This document shows positions 13,701-24,989 of a stretch of DNA of 64,000 nucleotides, piece by piece; position 1 is the stretch's first letter; every line of letters begins with the position of its first letter. The translations under genes were made by a program, and so were the position numbers. The DNA is from Sphagnum compactum. Lineage: Eukaryota > Bryophyta > Sphagnopsida > Sphagnales. The DNA is taken from NCBI GenBank assembly GCA_965153455.1, contig OZ234496.1, positions 6,705,207 to 6,769,206 of the forward strand. The letters are read 5' to 3'. The notes beneath the pieces were generated by a model. It made no database searches and had not been told where the DNA came from. It saw nothing but the letters and a program-made list of their open reading frames with translations.

Positions 13701-14200
13701 CACCAATTGTGCAAGGCTTTGCATCTCTGGGGCTCTAAGATTTGTAAGGTGCTTCCCATCTCTTATATGCTTGTCAAAACTTGATCCAAATTTCTATACC
13801 ATCTAAGTCCATGAGACAAACACATTTACCCTGAAATTCAGGTTCCCAGTACTCAACCACTGCCTCATTCTGGGGCGATACACATAAAGGATTTTGAGGG
13901 AAGATTCAGCCACCTTTCAGGCATCTTAAATTCCAGAATTGGGCCCTCAAACAAAATGAATTGCAAGGGATGTGCCATTTTCTGAAAGAACTAACATGCT
14001 ATTTATAACAGAATCTGCCCTAAAAAGGTCTTACACCAGGGAAGGTGCCCTTACACCAGGGAAGGTGCCCCCTAGGCCACCTTCATGGCTCAGCCTACTG
14101 GCGTTGCCATAAGGGCTTGCTAGGGCACAGAACACACCTTATGGGCTACATCCATTCTGCAAAAACCTGCATTGATACAAAATAGAAAAGCTAAGGTCCA
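10800..14200. other. Intergenic stretch with short local repeats
   Basis: Slightly richer in GC than the first 10 kb, but no frame looks genuine. Two small local duplications stand out. At 13,640-13,710 the segment AATAGGGCCAACATT(G/A)CAAG occurs twice. At about 14,031-14,070 TTACACCAGGGAAGGTGCCC is directly repeated. Confidence 0.4.
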
Positions 14201-14234
14201 TACAAAGAATCTACTGAAAGTCGCAAGTGAAGTT

Positions 14235-15745
14235 ACCATACCTTGAAGACGCAACGAGCCTTTGATATACCTCAGCTGTTTGCAAATTTCAGGGAAGTCT
14301 GGTCACAGGAGAGGATTCCCATGCCAACATCATTGGATAAGAGCAGACAAGCAAATTGGGCACACTTGTGGCAGCTCAGGTCTTCTGTTGTGGTGTCTCA
14401 CAGTGTTCTTGAACTTTTTGGTATCATCATACAACAATGAATGGTCAAAGGGACAGCTTCGGCCAGTCAGCAGCTGGGAGCAGATAATTCCAAAGCTGTA
14501 AACATCTGTTTTCATTGGTTGGGATCTCTCAGGTGGCTCTTCATTCAGTTGCAGCTCATGCACTTCAGGTGCCCTATACATTAAGGTACCAATGTTTTGT
14601 GTCTGGTTTGCATATGCAGTACTCTCCATCTTGACTTTTGATGTGCCAAAATCTGTGCCTTTTGGAGGACTCAGCTGCATAAGTTTCTGCAACAAGGCTC
14701 TTCATGAGAATGTTGTCAGGCTTGAGATCATGATGTGCAAGGCCCAAGCTGTGAAGGTATTTCATACCTTCTGCAACTTGAAGCATGACATCCACAGCTA
14801 AAATAAGCCAAGGATGGCGCCAGTCCTCTTGCAACATTAAGGAAAGGGGCTTATCCATACACTCTGTAACATATTGGCAGTGATATTCCCCATTGTGTTC
14901 TTCTTCAGCACAACAAATAAGGTGCATGACATTAGGGTGGTGCAGACCTGCAAGATTTGCAATCTCATGCTCACAGACCTCTGCTGTAACACAATTGGCG
15001 ATCTTCATTGCGTACGTCTCTCCATGCCAAACTGTTTTATATATGGTCCCATAGGTACCTCTACCCAGCTGATTTCCTCAACATAAATCATGCTTATTTA
15101 CCAACAAAACAAGAGGCTGTTCACTCAACTTCCTTCTACCACCATTATACAACCCTCTGTAGTACCTGATTCTTTCGGGCTGGGTTTGGAAGTTGAGCTT
15201 GTTCAGCAGTTGTGTGGCAAGACTGTCTGCTTTCAGTTCCTTCAGTTCGTTCAGAAGTCCCTTAAGATTCTCCTGATCATCCTGGAAAGCTGTAAACAGA
15301 GCATGGTGGTCACTTACACTCAGCTTCCCATCACAATTTGCAGGTTTAAACACCCTGTTGTCCTCTCCCAGCTGCTCGAGGAGGATCATACACAGTATTG
15401 ATCTGCACCATTGACAATTCCTCTAAAAGTTTCCCTCAGGTCTCCAGCTTGCCTAATAGCTGATTCCAGCCATTTGTCATTGCAGCAGCATTCTTTCACA
15501 ATTATCTCACAAGCCCACATTAACACCCAGACAGTTTCCTGCTCTGCTGGATGCAAATCTCCAGACTTAGTTTCCTCTAGCTGGACTCTATTCAGTATTT
15601 CCTTAGTCCCTTGTATTTTCTGAATTACAAGCATACACTGTTGTTTGTTGATTTGTAAAGAACTCTTGTTCTCCTCTGAAAATGTAATTATTTCTGAGCA
15701 GAGATCTAGTGCAGAGACATAAGGAGCTGGAAGTGTAGCTACCAT
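14235..15745 (-). pseudogene. Protein kinase pseudogene (receptor-like / plant MLKL-like)
   Basis: The minus strand encodes a kinase broken into overlapping pieces. The N-terminal part (15,745 to about 15,080) is helical, with an INKQQC segment resembling the four-helix N-terminal domain of plant MLKL-type and DUF1221 kinases. The kinase domain follows with LGRGTYGTIY (glycine loop), YAMKIAN (catalytic lysine), HHDLKPDN (catalytic loop, with His where HRD has Arg), TDFGTSK (DFG), YRAPEV (APE) and DVYSFGI. Damage: a frameshift near 15,390, a TGA just before the glycine loop, a frameshift before DFG, and TGA codons near the end in an LIQ*CW context and at the R of a RPDFPEI motif. All three TGA could come from CGA by one C-to-T change. 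The coding stretch appears unspliced. It is probably a dead gene, although sequencing errors could explain single frameshifts. Confidence 0.82.
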
Positions 15746-16292
15746 TGATGGTTTTTTGACCTAATCCTCTTCTGACATAAATTCTAAACTCTAAACCCTA
15801 AACGTGAAAACTATTGTACATCATCAGGCCACTGCTAATAATGCTGAATATGTAGCTCGCTGCAGAAGAGTACTTCGGTGATGCTTTTCCTCCTCCTTGG
15901 GTGCATTTCTTGCATCAGCATAAGACCCCCTGAGGTCTGGGTGCCTTCAAAATGGCTTCACTAGAAGAAATCAACACTCCTAATTGCAAATATCTTGCGT
16001 TCAAAACAGTTGTGACTCACAACTTGATTGTCCTTCTTGCACAATCGTCTGAGTTGATTGTGAGTGAGCTTCAAGTCCGAGATATCATTCTTGCATTGTG
16101 AGCAAGTTATGGAAATGTATGTCAAATCCTTGTACATATCTCGGGACCTCCTAAGTCCAAATCTTCCCCAGGTATATATGTATGTATGTATCAATCAATC
16201 AATCAACCACTCCCTGCCCACCCCAACAATACCTGCACTGCAAATTCCCCTGCTTTCAACTGCCTGAATTTCTCTTCCGAGGTTCAATGGAT

Positions 16293-16487
16293 TTAGAGTA
16301 AGTAGTGTGGTAACCCACAAATGGGTGCCAGGAGAGCAAACTCACCAGAACTTTCATTCACTTCATGCCTTCCAAGAAACCCATTCAGCCCTGTGGCAGG
16401 CTTTTGAAGTTCAAACTGACCTTGCTTGCTTGCTTGCTGCTTCTGAACTGACACTAATGCCTTCATCTCTTGATTCACATTTGCCAT
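16293..16487 (-). other. Possible 5' exon upstream of the kinase pseudogene
   Basis: A 64-codon open frame starting MANVNQEMKALVSVQKQQAS lies on the same strand about 550 bp upstream of the kinase remnant. A donor-like GTCAGT follows AAGCAAG inside it, which would leave a short helical exon. No family is recognised, and a link with the kinase is a guess. Confidence 0.15.
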
Positions 16488-16659
16488 CTCTGGAGTCTAG
16501 CGGTTGGCTAATAAGAAGAATCTGGAGAATTTTGGAGAAAAACAAAACCAAAGAAAGAGGAAGTCCCCAAGAAAGAATCTTAAACCTATACAAGCCTAGG
16601 AAAGAAAAAACCCTGTACGTATTACATATAGTAAAGGACGTCGGGATGAAATGAAGCTT

Positions 16660-16720
16660 TCCATCCATCCATCCGTCCGTCATCCATCCCGTCATCCGTC
16701 CCGTCATCCATCCAAACAGA
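16660..16720. repeat. CCAT/CCGT microsatellite
   Basis: Runs of CCATCCATCCGTCCGTCATCC mark a degenerate tetranucleotide repeat, upstream of an A-rich tract that begins at about 16,725. Confidence 0.8.
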
Positions 16721-16799
16721 ACAAATATATATTTTAAAAAAGAAAAAAACTAGAAAAAAAAAAAAAACAGAAAAACACTTTAACAATTAGAAACTTTTT

Positions 16800-17480
16800 G
16801 TAAACACTTAAACATGAAACAAAAAAGGGAAATACAGTAAAATAATCTTAAAAGAAAATTAAAAAATGACAAAAAATAAGAAACAAAACAGAGAGCAAAA
16901 GAAAGAGAAAAAAACCATACTTGAAAAAAAAAATGAGGTTTGTCTTCTTTTTCCAAACTTCAAACCTGCATCTAATCAAACAAAAATAAAAAAGTTTTTT
17001 TTAAATTATTTTTATTATAAAACATATGAAAAACTAGATTTTTTTGGAAAAGAAAATAGAAACTAAATAAATAAATAAACGCATAACAATAGAAAAAAAA
17101 TGAAGATAGACAAAATAAGAATAGAAAAAATTAAAACATGAAACAAACATAAACAAAAAAAAGTAAAAACACAAAAACTATAAAAAAGGAATGGAAACAA
17201 ATGAAACAAGGAAAGGGAAATACAGTAAAATCATTTTAAAAGAAAAAAAATTACAAAAAAGAAGAGACCAAATAAAGAGTAGAAAATAAGAAAAAATAAA
17301 ACTTATAATAATGAAGAAAAGCCCTACTTGAAAAAGAATGAAGTGTGTCTTCTTTCTCCAAACTTCAAACTTGCATCCAAATAAACAAAAATACAAAAGT
17401 GAAAAAGAAACACTTTATTTCTATTATACAAAATAATAATAAAAACAAAAAACACATAAAAATAAAAAATAAAAAAGATA
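16800..17480. repeat. A-rich tandem duplication, unit about 390-410 bp
   Basis: Two adjacent copies are visible. GGGAAATACAGTAAAAT occurs at about 16,828 and 17,215. TTCCAAACTTCAAACCTGC and its variant TCTCCAAACTTCAAACTTGC occur at about 16,951 and 17,355, each followed by ATC(T/C)AA(T/A)(C/T)AAACAAAAAT. The spacing is about 390-405 bp. Both copies are more than 60 percent A and contain no believable gene. Confidence 0.75.
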
Positions 17481-17573
17481 AAAGTTTAAAAAAAAAACTA
17501 AAACATGAACCAAACATTGTTGAAATAACACACCTGTGCATAAGGCAGGGGGTTCAAACTAGTTATATAAGAA

Positions 17574-17645
17574 AGGGAGGGATGGAAAGGTCCCACAAGA
17601 AGTACAATGCAAATAAAAGCCCCAGAACACAGGCAATGGGTGTTT
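17574..17645. repeat. Dispersed repeat also found at 24,569-24,640
   Basis: The core CACAAGAAGTACAATGCAAA, preceded by GGGATGGAA and followed by TAAAAGCCCCAGAACACA, is matched at 24,569-24,640 with few changes over about 60 bp. It is an interspersed repeat of unknown class. A TAA microsatellite follows at 17,652-17,671. Confidence 0.7.
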
Positions 17646-17671
17646 TTTATTTAATAATAATAATAATAATA

Positions 17672-19630
17672 AACACCCTTTTTAGTTTCTGGGTTGTATT
17701 AGTGTATTTGTGGTGTCCTGATTGTTGTGTTCTTTTGTGTAGGCAATTTTCTTGAAAGGGTTTTGAGTATTTGTATTGTAAAACTAGATACTTAGACACT
17801 CACAATGAATGATAGCTTTTTTGAGAATTTGATGATTTTGAAATGGTGTAATGTATTTCAATGTTGCATTTTGGGTTTAATAGGGATTTGAATGAATGAT
17901 GGTTGTCATTATTTTGTTGGTGTGATTGTCGGGTTTACATAGTGATATTTCAAAACATAATCAACTAAATGAAAAAAGAAAAATAAAAAAGGAAAGAATG
18001 CATACCTTGAACTCAACTTTACCCAATTGCAATTGCAAGAGACAACAAAACCTAACACAACTTCCATAGGGAATAGGAAGCTTCACAATGCTTACAATCT
18101 CATGAGTTGACGTTTTTTAACACAAACAAAAAGAAAGGATACAACAACAAAGAAAAAGAAGCTTACGAAGAAAAAGTACAATGCTAAATTTCAAAACACA
18201 AAAAAATGCTAAAATTCAATGGCACAAAATTAAGGTTGCAAAGTCGGAAGAGTGAAGCACAATGAAGTTTATGTGTAGAGGTCATCAATTCATAGAACAT
18301 GAATGATGACAATACCTTTAGAAAAGCTCAATTGTAGATTGCAAAAGAAATTCAAATCATTAAACATCGAGTTCCTATAGTAGCAACAATGACGACTTCA
18401 TTGAAGAGTAAAAACCAAATGCAAAATTGCTTTACAACACCTTAAAAAGCATGAGGGCAAGGAAAAGATAAGAGCTTGAAAAAAACAATGTGAGACATGA
18501 TTGGAGATGCTCAAGAGGTGAGAAGAGACAATAAAAGCTTAAATATCTTGGCAATGAAGAGTCAACCTAAGAACAAAAAAAAAAAGAAACAAAGAACAAA
18601 AAGCTAACTAGCAAAGAAACCTAAGTGTGAATGTTCATGATTGTGCAAAATCGTGAACATACATGATTATAGAGAAAGGCACATGGGTGTGAATACTTTG
18701 TTGTTTCTGAGCAAAACCTAAAGCCATTTTCCTTCGTACTTTTTTTTTTCAATCGTTAATCGATATTGATGTTTGTGCTTTCAAGTGACATAAACTAGAT
18801 TAAGCTAACTTTAAATAGGTGTGAAACTTACTTAAGTATGCTAACTCCATGTAAAACTTAATCCCCATTTATGCAATTGTCAAACAAATAACACACCCAA
18901 ATTTGCCGAGTCATTCTCATTATTTTACCAATGATGCCAAAAGCCCCAAATTCACCACCAAAATTAGTTAACTCACATGAACTCCACACACCAAGAAATA
19001 TACACATCTGAAAATTTGTAATTTTGAGACTTTGTTGGACAAAGCAAACAAGCTTACCCTCATGAAAAAAAACTTTTATTGGACAATAAAGAGTTTGAAC
19101 TTTGGAAATCTTTATTGAGAAAAGAGCTCTCATGAGGTACATGGCAAAAAACTAGAGCTACCCAAAACGAAGTGAAAAGCCTTGAGTTGTGGCAAAGTCC
19201 CTACAAGCAGCCCTAATTATTGCATTTGACTTCAATCCAAAGGACAAAGGTATTATTACAAGGGCTACTCCCTAAGACATTAACCATTTTGGGTTTCTCT
19301 AGAACAGCCATGCACACACTAATTCTTTCAACTAAATAAGAGCTCCTTGAAACAAATAAATATACAAACGAGAGTAATCTGAAGGGCAGTCCATCAGAAC
19401 CACAATTATACACCAAAAAGACTCCAACCATATATATGAGTTTGTATATGGTGGAACTTGTGTAAAGAATTGCAGTTGGAGAATTATTATCTGTTGAAAA
19501 AAACCTGCCAAAATGCTTGTTGGCATGAAAATTAAAACATAATTATCACTGTTTAAATTAGTGCTAAATTCAAATCACCCATTTATTATCAATCAATCAT
19601 ATATTTGCTTGATGTAAAAAATTGAATTCC
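17672..19630. other. Intergenic stretch, nothing recognised
   Basis: AT-rich sequence with only short frames. The longest, 18,858-19,142 minus (94 codons), has no motif that I recognise. Confidence 0.5.
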
Positions 19631-19639
19631 CATAAGAAT

Positions 19640-19832
19640 TAACTTCAAAATAATCTTATTTCCCAAAAAGAATAATGCCCCAAATTAGTGTTATTTCCCA
19701 AGAAGGATTGATTAGTCTTATTTCCCAAAAGGATTAACTCCCAAATTAGTCTTATTTCCCTAAAGGCTTAACCCTAGAATTAGTCCTATTCTCCAAATGG
19801 ATTAACCCTACAATTACCTAGTCTTATTTCCC
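19640..19832. repeat. Short tandem repeat, about 40-bp unit
   Basis: About five diverged units of the form TTAGTCTTATTTCCCAAAAG followed by GATTAACTCC(C)AAA lie head to tail, ending about 370 bp beyond the stop codon of the GLOX gene. Confidence 0.75.
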
Positions 19833-19897
19833 ACCAGTGAAAGTAAATTTTATGAACAGTAAACTTTTGGCACTTGGGACCGCTGAAGAGATTTCAA

Positions 19898-20020
19898 CGC
19901 GAGAGAGAGAGAGAGCGAGAGACCGAACGCGAGACTGAGCAGGCGAGCGTGCGCGAGATTGAGCGAAAGAGCGAGAGCGAGGAGATCGGGAGATTGAGCG
20001 AGGGAGCAAGCAAAAGACTC

Positions 20021-20061
<41 letters not shown>
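19898..20061. repeat. GA microsatellite downstream of the GLOX gene
   Basis: An interrupted (GAGCGA/GAGA)n tract ends in a pure (GA)n run at about 20,023-20,060. It lies 145-300 bp beyond the GLOX stop codon, so it may fall within the 3' untranslated region, where the transcript would read (CU)n. Another polypyrimidine tract precedes the gene at 22,167-22,200. Confidence 0.85.
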
Positions 20062-20065
<4 letters not shown>

Positions 20066-20204
20066 AGTTTAGGGTTTTTGGTTTGTACATTGATCTGAAG
20101 CTGATGGGTTTTTCTTGCAAAGTTGGGACTGGATATGATCCGGAATGGTTTTGATGTCGATCTGCTGCATCGAGAGATACATGTTTTGTTGCTGCAGTGT
20201 ATCA

Positions 20205-22036
20205 TCAGCCAATATGTATCCAAGAAGAGGGACTTGGAACACCATCGTTGATTGCTGTAAGCAAATACCAGCCGGAAGGAGCGAGAACTGCACTGGGAGG
20301 AGCAGTAACAGTTGTCACGAAGTTCTGTCTGCCACCAGCTGCAACGGGTGCACTTGTTGCGAGCACTAGCATCCTTTGGTTCATCGAGTACGTGTGTGTA
20401 GTGAAAGGAGGTGCATACAGATGGAAGACAACGCCGTCGGGTGCTCCAGGAGTCGCCAGTGTGACCTTGAAATCCACTCCATAGCCTGGTGCCTCATTGT
20501 CGATAGCAACAATCTCCGGTCGACGGGCATCGTATGCAGCATTGAGGTAGTAAGGATTGTATCTCTCGATCCGCAGTTCAGTAGGGTAAAGAGAGCCGGT
20601 GAAAGTGTATCCGAAATTAGGGTTGCTGCCGCCGACGAGAACCGAGCCGTCAGGCATTACATTTGCGGTAGAATGGTACAGACGAGGGATTGTGGTCTCT
20701 GTCATCACTTGGAAACGGTCGAAGACTGGGTTGTAAAGAACAGGGGCAAGATTCGGCTCCCTCGCAACTCCCCAGCCTGCAGTTCCTTGCCTTGCTCCGT
20801 TGATGATGAGAACCTCGCCTGTGGGTAGAATCAGCATGTCTCCCATCACTCTTGCTGATGGCATCACCGAGATCGCCCATTGAGGATTCGGATCTGTGAT
20901 AACCATTCTTCCACAAGTGTCTAGCGCACCCACAAACACTCCTCGGTTTACGTCTTGAAAAGAGCCTGGAGGTGCTCCTCCGCAGATCATGACCTCGGCC
21001 GTCCTGTACCTGTAATTCCCAGCAGCAGTGCATCCCACAAGTTCTCTTAATAAGCAAGCAATCAAGCTGCAGGCGCGGTTTTCTTCAACAGGGAAGAAGT
21101 CTACGAGACTTCATAAAGAAATCAGGAACAATTGCGAAGAAGCTGTACCAGTAACCACAGGAGTACGCGCAGCAGAAGCGATCGAGCTTACCCATTTGCA
21201 GCATTGATAGGGAGCAGGACAGAGGATCCGGAAGATGGGTAGTTGCGAGGTCCGCCGTTGAGGGTGGGGAACCGCTTCACGACTTCGCCCGTGGCGTAGT
21301 TGAGAAGAATGGAGTCTTGGTTGGCAAACACGAAGAGGTTGCCATCGGGGCTGAGATGTGTAAACGGGTACAGGTTGTTCTCGGCGCCGGGGTCGTTAGT
21401 CTCTTCCAGGAACGGGAACCGGATGGCACCAGCCTCGCCTCCCCGTTTCGGGACGAATTCGTAGCTGAACTGGCGGCGACCTCCCACAACAATCACTCGC
21501 TGATCCGGCAGAATTTGATCGGACGCATACCATCTTGCGACTGCAAGCGTATTGGGAAACTCGCGCCAGTCGTTGTTGCCATCAGGCCCGATGGTACGCA
21601 TGGTGGTACCTCCGTCGTTCCATCCTCCGGTCTGGGTCAGAATCCCATCAGCTTGCCATGCACCTGAGGAGCACCATGTGTCAGTGAGGACTGTGAGAGG
21701 TCTGATCCTGTTTGTGGCCAGGTCCAGTTCGATGGAATGCGCCCAGCAGTCTACTTGCAGGGCTAAGTCTCGTGGGTCGCGCCGACAGAAGCCATTGGCA
21801 AGCTTGATCTCAGAGGGACCGTAGTCGGTACGGTCGAACATGATCACCTTGTTGGTATGCGCTAGCGTCATATGCATCGCCGAAACACCGGCGTTCTCAA
21901 TTAGAAGCTCCCATGAATCAGCAGCTACTCCCATCGAGACTTGTAGCACATTGTCAGCACTGCTCAGCAAGGCGAGCACGCACACGAATATCATCATCCC
22001 AGTTCCGCCTCCTCCTCGCCACCATCTTCCTCCCAT
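20205..22036 (-). CDS. Glyoxal oxidase-like (GLOX) secreted copper-radical oxidase
   Basis: Two exons (22,036-21,192 and 21,009-20,205) join in frame at an NG|YRTAE junction to give 549 residues. The intron has a canonical donor, GG|GTAAGC, and acceptor, TTACAG. The product matches plant glyoxal oxidase-related proteins, extracellular mononuclear copper enzymes that oxidise aldehydes to acids and release H2O2. It has an N-terminal hydrophobic signal segment (residues 13-25), a beta-propeller oxidase domain (about 42-440) and a C-terminal DUF1929-type domain (about 443-548). The expected copper-radical residues are present: Cys122 in WCSSG, Tyr170 in ARWYAS, Tyr393-His394 in RLYHSTANV, and His487 in THTYSMNQRM. 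The start is the first Met of the frame, before the signal segment. In plants such enzymes act in the cell wall. Its exons are much richer in GC than the window. It appears intact. Confidence 0.95.
21010..21191 (-). other. Intron of the GLOX gene (182 bp)
   Basis: It runs from GTAAGC after the AATGG exon end to TTACAG before GTACAGGACGG. Removing it keeps the frame (845 + 805 nt = 550 codons including the stop) and joins two conserved parts of the family. Confidence 0.9.
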
Positions 22037-22200
22037 TTTGCCTTTTCACCAGTCCGGATCAACTGGAGGTCCAGAAACCACCGAACGTCAATTCCTTGAA
22101 CACAAATCGATTGTCTTCACTCTCCTTCCCAGGATAGCTAGATTTCTACACCAGTCCTGCAGGTCGAGTATCTCTCTCCCTCTCTCCCTCTCTCTCTCGA
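22037..22200 (-). promoter_or_regulatory. Probable 5' leader of the GLOX gene with CT/GA tract
   Basis: The 160 bp upstream of the GLOX start carry a (CTCTCTCC)n polypyrimidine tract at 22,167-22,200, which is GA-rich on the gene strand. GA/CT tracts near start sites are common in plant promoters. I see no confident TATA box, so this call is positional. Confidence 0.4.
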
Positions 22201-22504
22201 CAGAGAGAAGTAGAACTAGCCTGGCTCTGAAGCTTAAGTTTTCAATTCACCGTTGGAAATCACCACGTACTTGGAACTCAATGCGAGTAGAAATTATCTC
22301 TAGATTCAACAAACCACTGGACAACTGGTGACAACTTCTTCGCTCTCAGGATCGATGGATTGATTTCTTGAGTGTCAGAATTCTTTTCTTCTTGAGAGTT
22401 CAGCGAGAATCACAGCCCTGCGCGACTGTCAATGTCCTCCTGCTATAACCAGAAACGTACGCAGCTATATACAACAACATAGTGCTGCAGAGTGAATCTT
22501 GCCC

Positions 22505-22535
22505 CCCTTTCCCCCCCCCACCCCCCTCCAAAAAA
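22505..22535. repeat. C homopolymer-rich tract
   Basis: CCCCCCTTTCCCCCCCCACC-type sequence followed by AAAAAACAATAAAC. It is a low-complexity tract and a likely assembly weak point. Confidence 0.8.
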
Positions 22536-24560
22536 ACAATAAACAAAAAAAGGTGTATATGATGATGATGATGAGGGGTTTTTAATTTTTCATTAAAAAA
22601 TTTAGCCAAATTATGGAATTTACACCAGGAAAAATTAATTCCCAATTTTTTTGGTTGAAAATTTAGGAACAAAATTTGTTGAAAAAAATTAGCTGAATCT
22701 GGTGATGATCAGTGTTTTTTTCAATGGCGAATTTTTGGCAATTCAGGGGTTTTTTTCAAATATTCTCCCTTTTCTCAGAAAAATAAACCAAAATTTGAAG
22801 AAAGAACTAAAAGATTTCCATGTTTGTACACATTGGTCAATCAAGTAGCCAGGGTATAAAAGGATTTTAATAAAATTTTATTTTGATCGATAGCCAAATG
22901 TGGCGAAATCTCCTTGTGGATGGTTCGGGCTCTTTTCTGTTTTCTTGCACATGGCAACATGATATTCTTCAGTGTGAAGCTTTCTTAAAATACAGTTGAA
23001 TCTATTTGTGATAAGGCTTATTCATTCACAGTTGAGGTTCACAAAAGGACTGTCTGCAGGCAAGGCTGCATAGTCCAACTTTGAATGTTTATAATATTTA
23101 TCATATTAGATAGAATGATAACTAATGTCTTTTGATGTGGAGCTTGCCTGAACTCTCTCCCTCCCTCAAGATTTAGTCACGACGCAAAATGCAAACCCAA
23201 TTGTAGGACATGTTGGAGAGCACCATGTGCGGAAGAGGAGCACTCAGCCCTTTTTTTTTAACAGCAAAATTTCACCAAAAAGAGAAATTTAAATGCAAAA
23301 TTTTGAAAATGAAATGACTTTTTAGAGGTTTCAATTGCCAGAAGTGGGAGGGGCAAGGAAGGATAAAAATTGTCAGATTTCTTTATTTGGTCTTCAGAAT
23401 ATAGCCAAAAATACAGAAAGATGATTAAAGATTATACTAATGAAACCTGTCAATAATTATTAAAGAAGAGCAACAATCTGGAAGGGGAAAGGGAAAAGAT
23501 TTGTATTTGTATTTCATATCTGGTTTATAACCAAATTTGGCTAAATCTTCCCTTGGCCGCTTTCCAGTAAGAGGAAAAAAGGCTCAATAGTTGGAGCACT
23601 GTAGGTTTGTAGTTATTAAAGTCTTGGCAACTAGAATTGTAGAATAATGTAGGCCTACTACTTTGGTGGCCAAATAATTGAAGCTTTTGACTCTAGTCCT
23701 CTTCTCGTCTTGTCAGATAAAAGTTTTTGTGTGCCTTTCTGAACCTCTGTGTGACCTACAATTTTTTGGAGCTTGGATTTGGTTGTGGAAGGAGACAAAA
23801 TTTCCAAGTAAGCTTGATGATCTCAGTTGCAGTGTTGCAATTTATAATGAGTAATTTTGGTGAAGGATGAGTCCTCTTCTCTACATATCTGGTGATTTTG
23901 CTTTCAAAAAAATCCTCAAATTTTTTGTGTGCTGGTTAGCAGATCCATTTCATGCAAGAAATTTTGCAACATTTCACACCTAAAAAAATACAGTGAGAAG
24001 GATGGTGGTTTATTTTCTGGAAAACTGGGGCAAATTTTCAAACTCAAAAATAAAAATAAAATGTTACATTGCAAATTCTTGACAAATTTTGCGAAATTTG
24101 GACATGTTTAGAGTGTTAGGGCAAGTCCAAGCAGGTCTCATTGACAGTTTTTGAGAGTTTTCACAAACCTTGTTGCTATCACTGCTAAATCTTTTTTGGG
24201 ATGATCCCCCACAAGCGCTACATCACCAAAATGGAAAAGAAATAAAAGGCTGATGAGGACATGTGAAGAATTATCATGTACTACTTTTGTGGCCAAATAA
24301 TGGAGGATAACTTATTTTACTCTCTTCTTCTTTTCAGACAATTTTTGTGCACTTTTGGGAAGCTAGATTCTACTTAAATTTCAGCAGCTTGGATTTTGTG
24401 GAGGAGTTTTGATACTGGGAGCTTGTGAAGAATCATGTGGCCAAATCATGGAGGCTAGGCATTGACTCTCTTCCTCATAAACAAATTTTGTGTACATTTT
24501 GAAAGCAGGATTTGACAAAGATTTTAAAAGTTTGAATGTCAGTGAAGAGGGATTGAAAAC
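22536..24560. other. Intergenic, with dispersed repeat fragments
   Basis: No gene. 22,600-22,660 (GAATTTACACCAGGAAAAAT and following) resembles 50,690-50,740 (GAATTTACACTAGGAAAAAT). 23,515-23,560 (TCTGGTTTATAACCAAATTT and following) resembles 62,402-62,445. A weaker copy lies at 22,880-22,920. These look like scattered fragments of one old interspersed repeat of unknown class. Confidence 0.5.
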
Positions 24561-24568
24561 CCTGTATG

Positions 24569-24720
24569 TAAAAAAGCAGGGATGGAACCTGTCCACAAGA
24601 AGTACAAGGCAAATAAAAGCTCAAGAACACACAAGTTGGGCTGGAGCGAACCAGCAGCCACCAATGCACCAGTTGAGGATGAGGCCGTTCAAGCCGTTTT
24701 GGGGATGAACCAAAAACACA
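24569..24720. repeat. Two adjoining dispersed repeats
   Basis: 24,569-24,640 matches 17,574-17,645. 24,636-24,716 (core GAACCAGCAGCCACCAATGC) matches, in inverted orientation, 42,690-42,771, and its core also occurs in both arms of the foldback at 38,928-39,122. Confidence 0.7.
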
Positions 24721-24769
24721 TCCTCCCCTGCCCAAAGTTTTTGGTTTTTTCAGCCTCTTCTCTGCCCCA

Positions 24770-24875
24770 AAGTTTTTCCCTCCTACCTCCCTCCCTCCTA
24801 CTTACCTCCCCCTCCTACCTCCCTTCCACCTACCTCCCACCTACCTCCCCCCTCCTACGTACCTCACCTCATTTT
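24770..24875. repeat. CCTCC/CCTAC pyrimidine-rich tract
   Basis: About 100 bp of CCTCCTACCTCCC-type sequence on the plus strand, just before the probable first exon of the zinc-finger gene remnant. Confidence 0.8.
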
Positions 24876-24989
24876 GCTCTCATCGTTAGAAGCGGGAGCC
24901 ACCATTGTCAGAGCTCGGGAGCGCTTGAAGAGAGACCCAGAACTGAAAGGCTAGAGCGGGAGATTGAAGGTAAGCTTCTTCCCTTTTCT

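Noticed and set aside
19824-20223. Frames rich in RERERE or SLSLSL
   Set aside because: They are translations of the GA/CT microsatellite beyond the GLOX stop codon.
20376-20828. 150-codon plus-strand frame over the GLOX gene
   Set aside because: It lies antisense to a GLOX exon that has complete family motifs; the minus frame explains the sequence.
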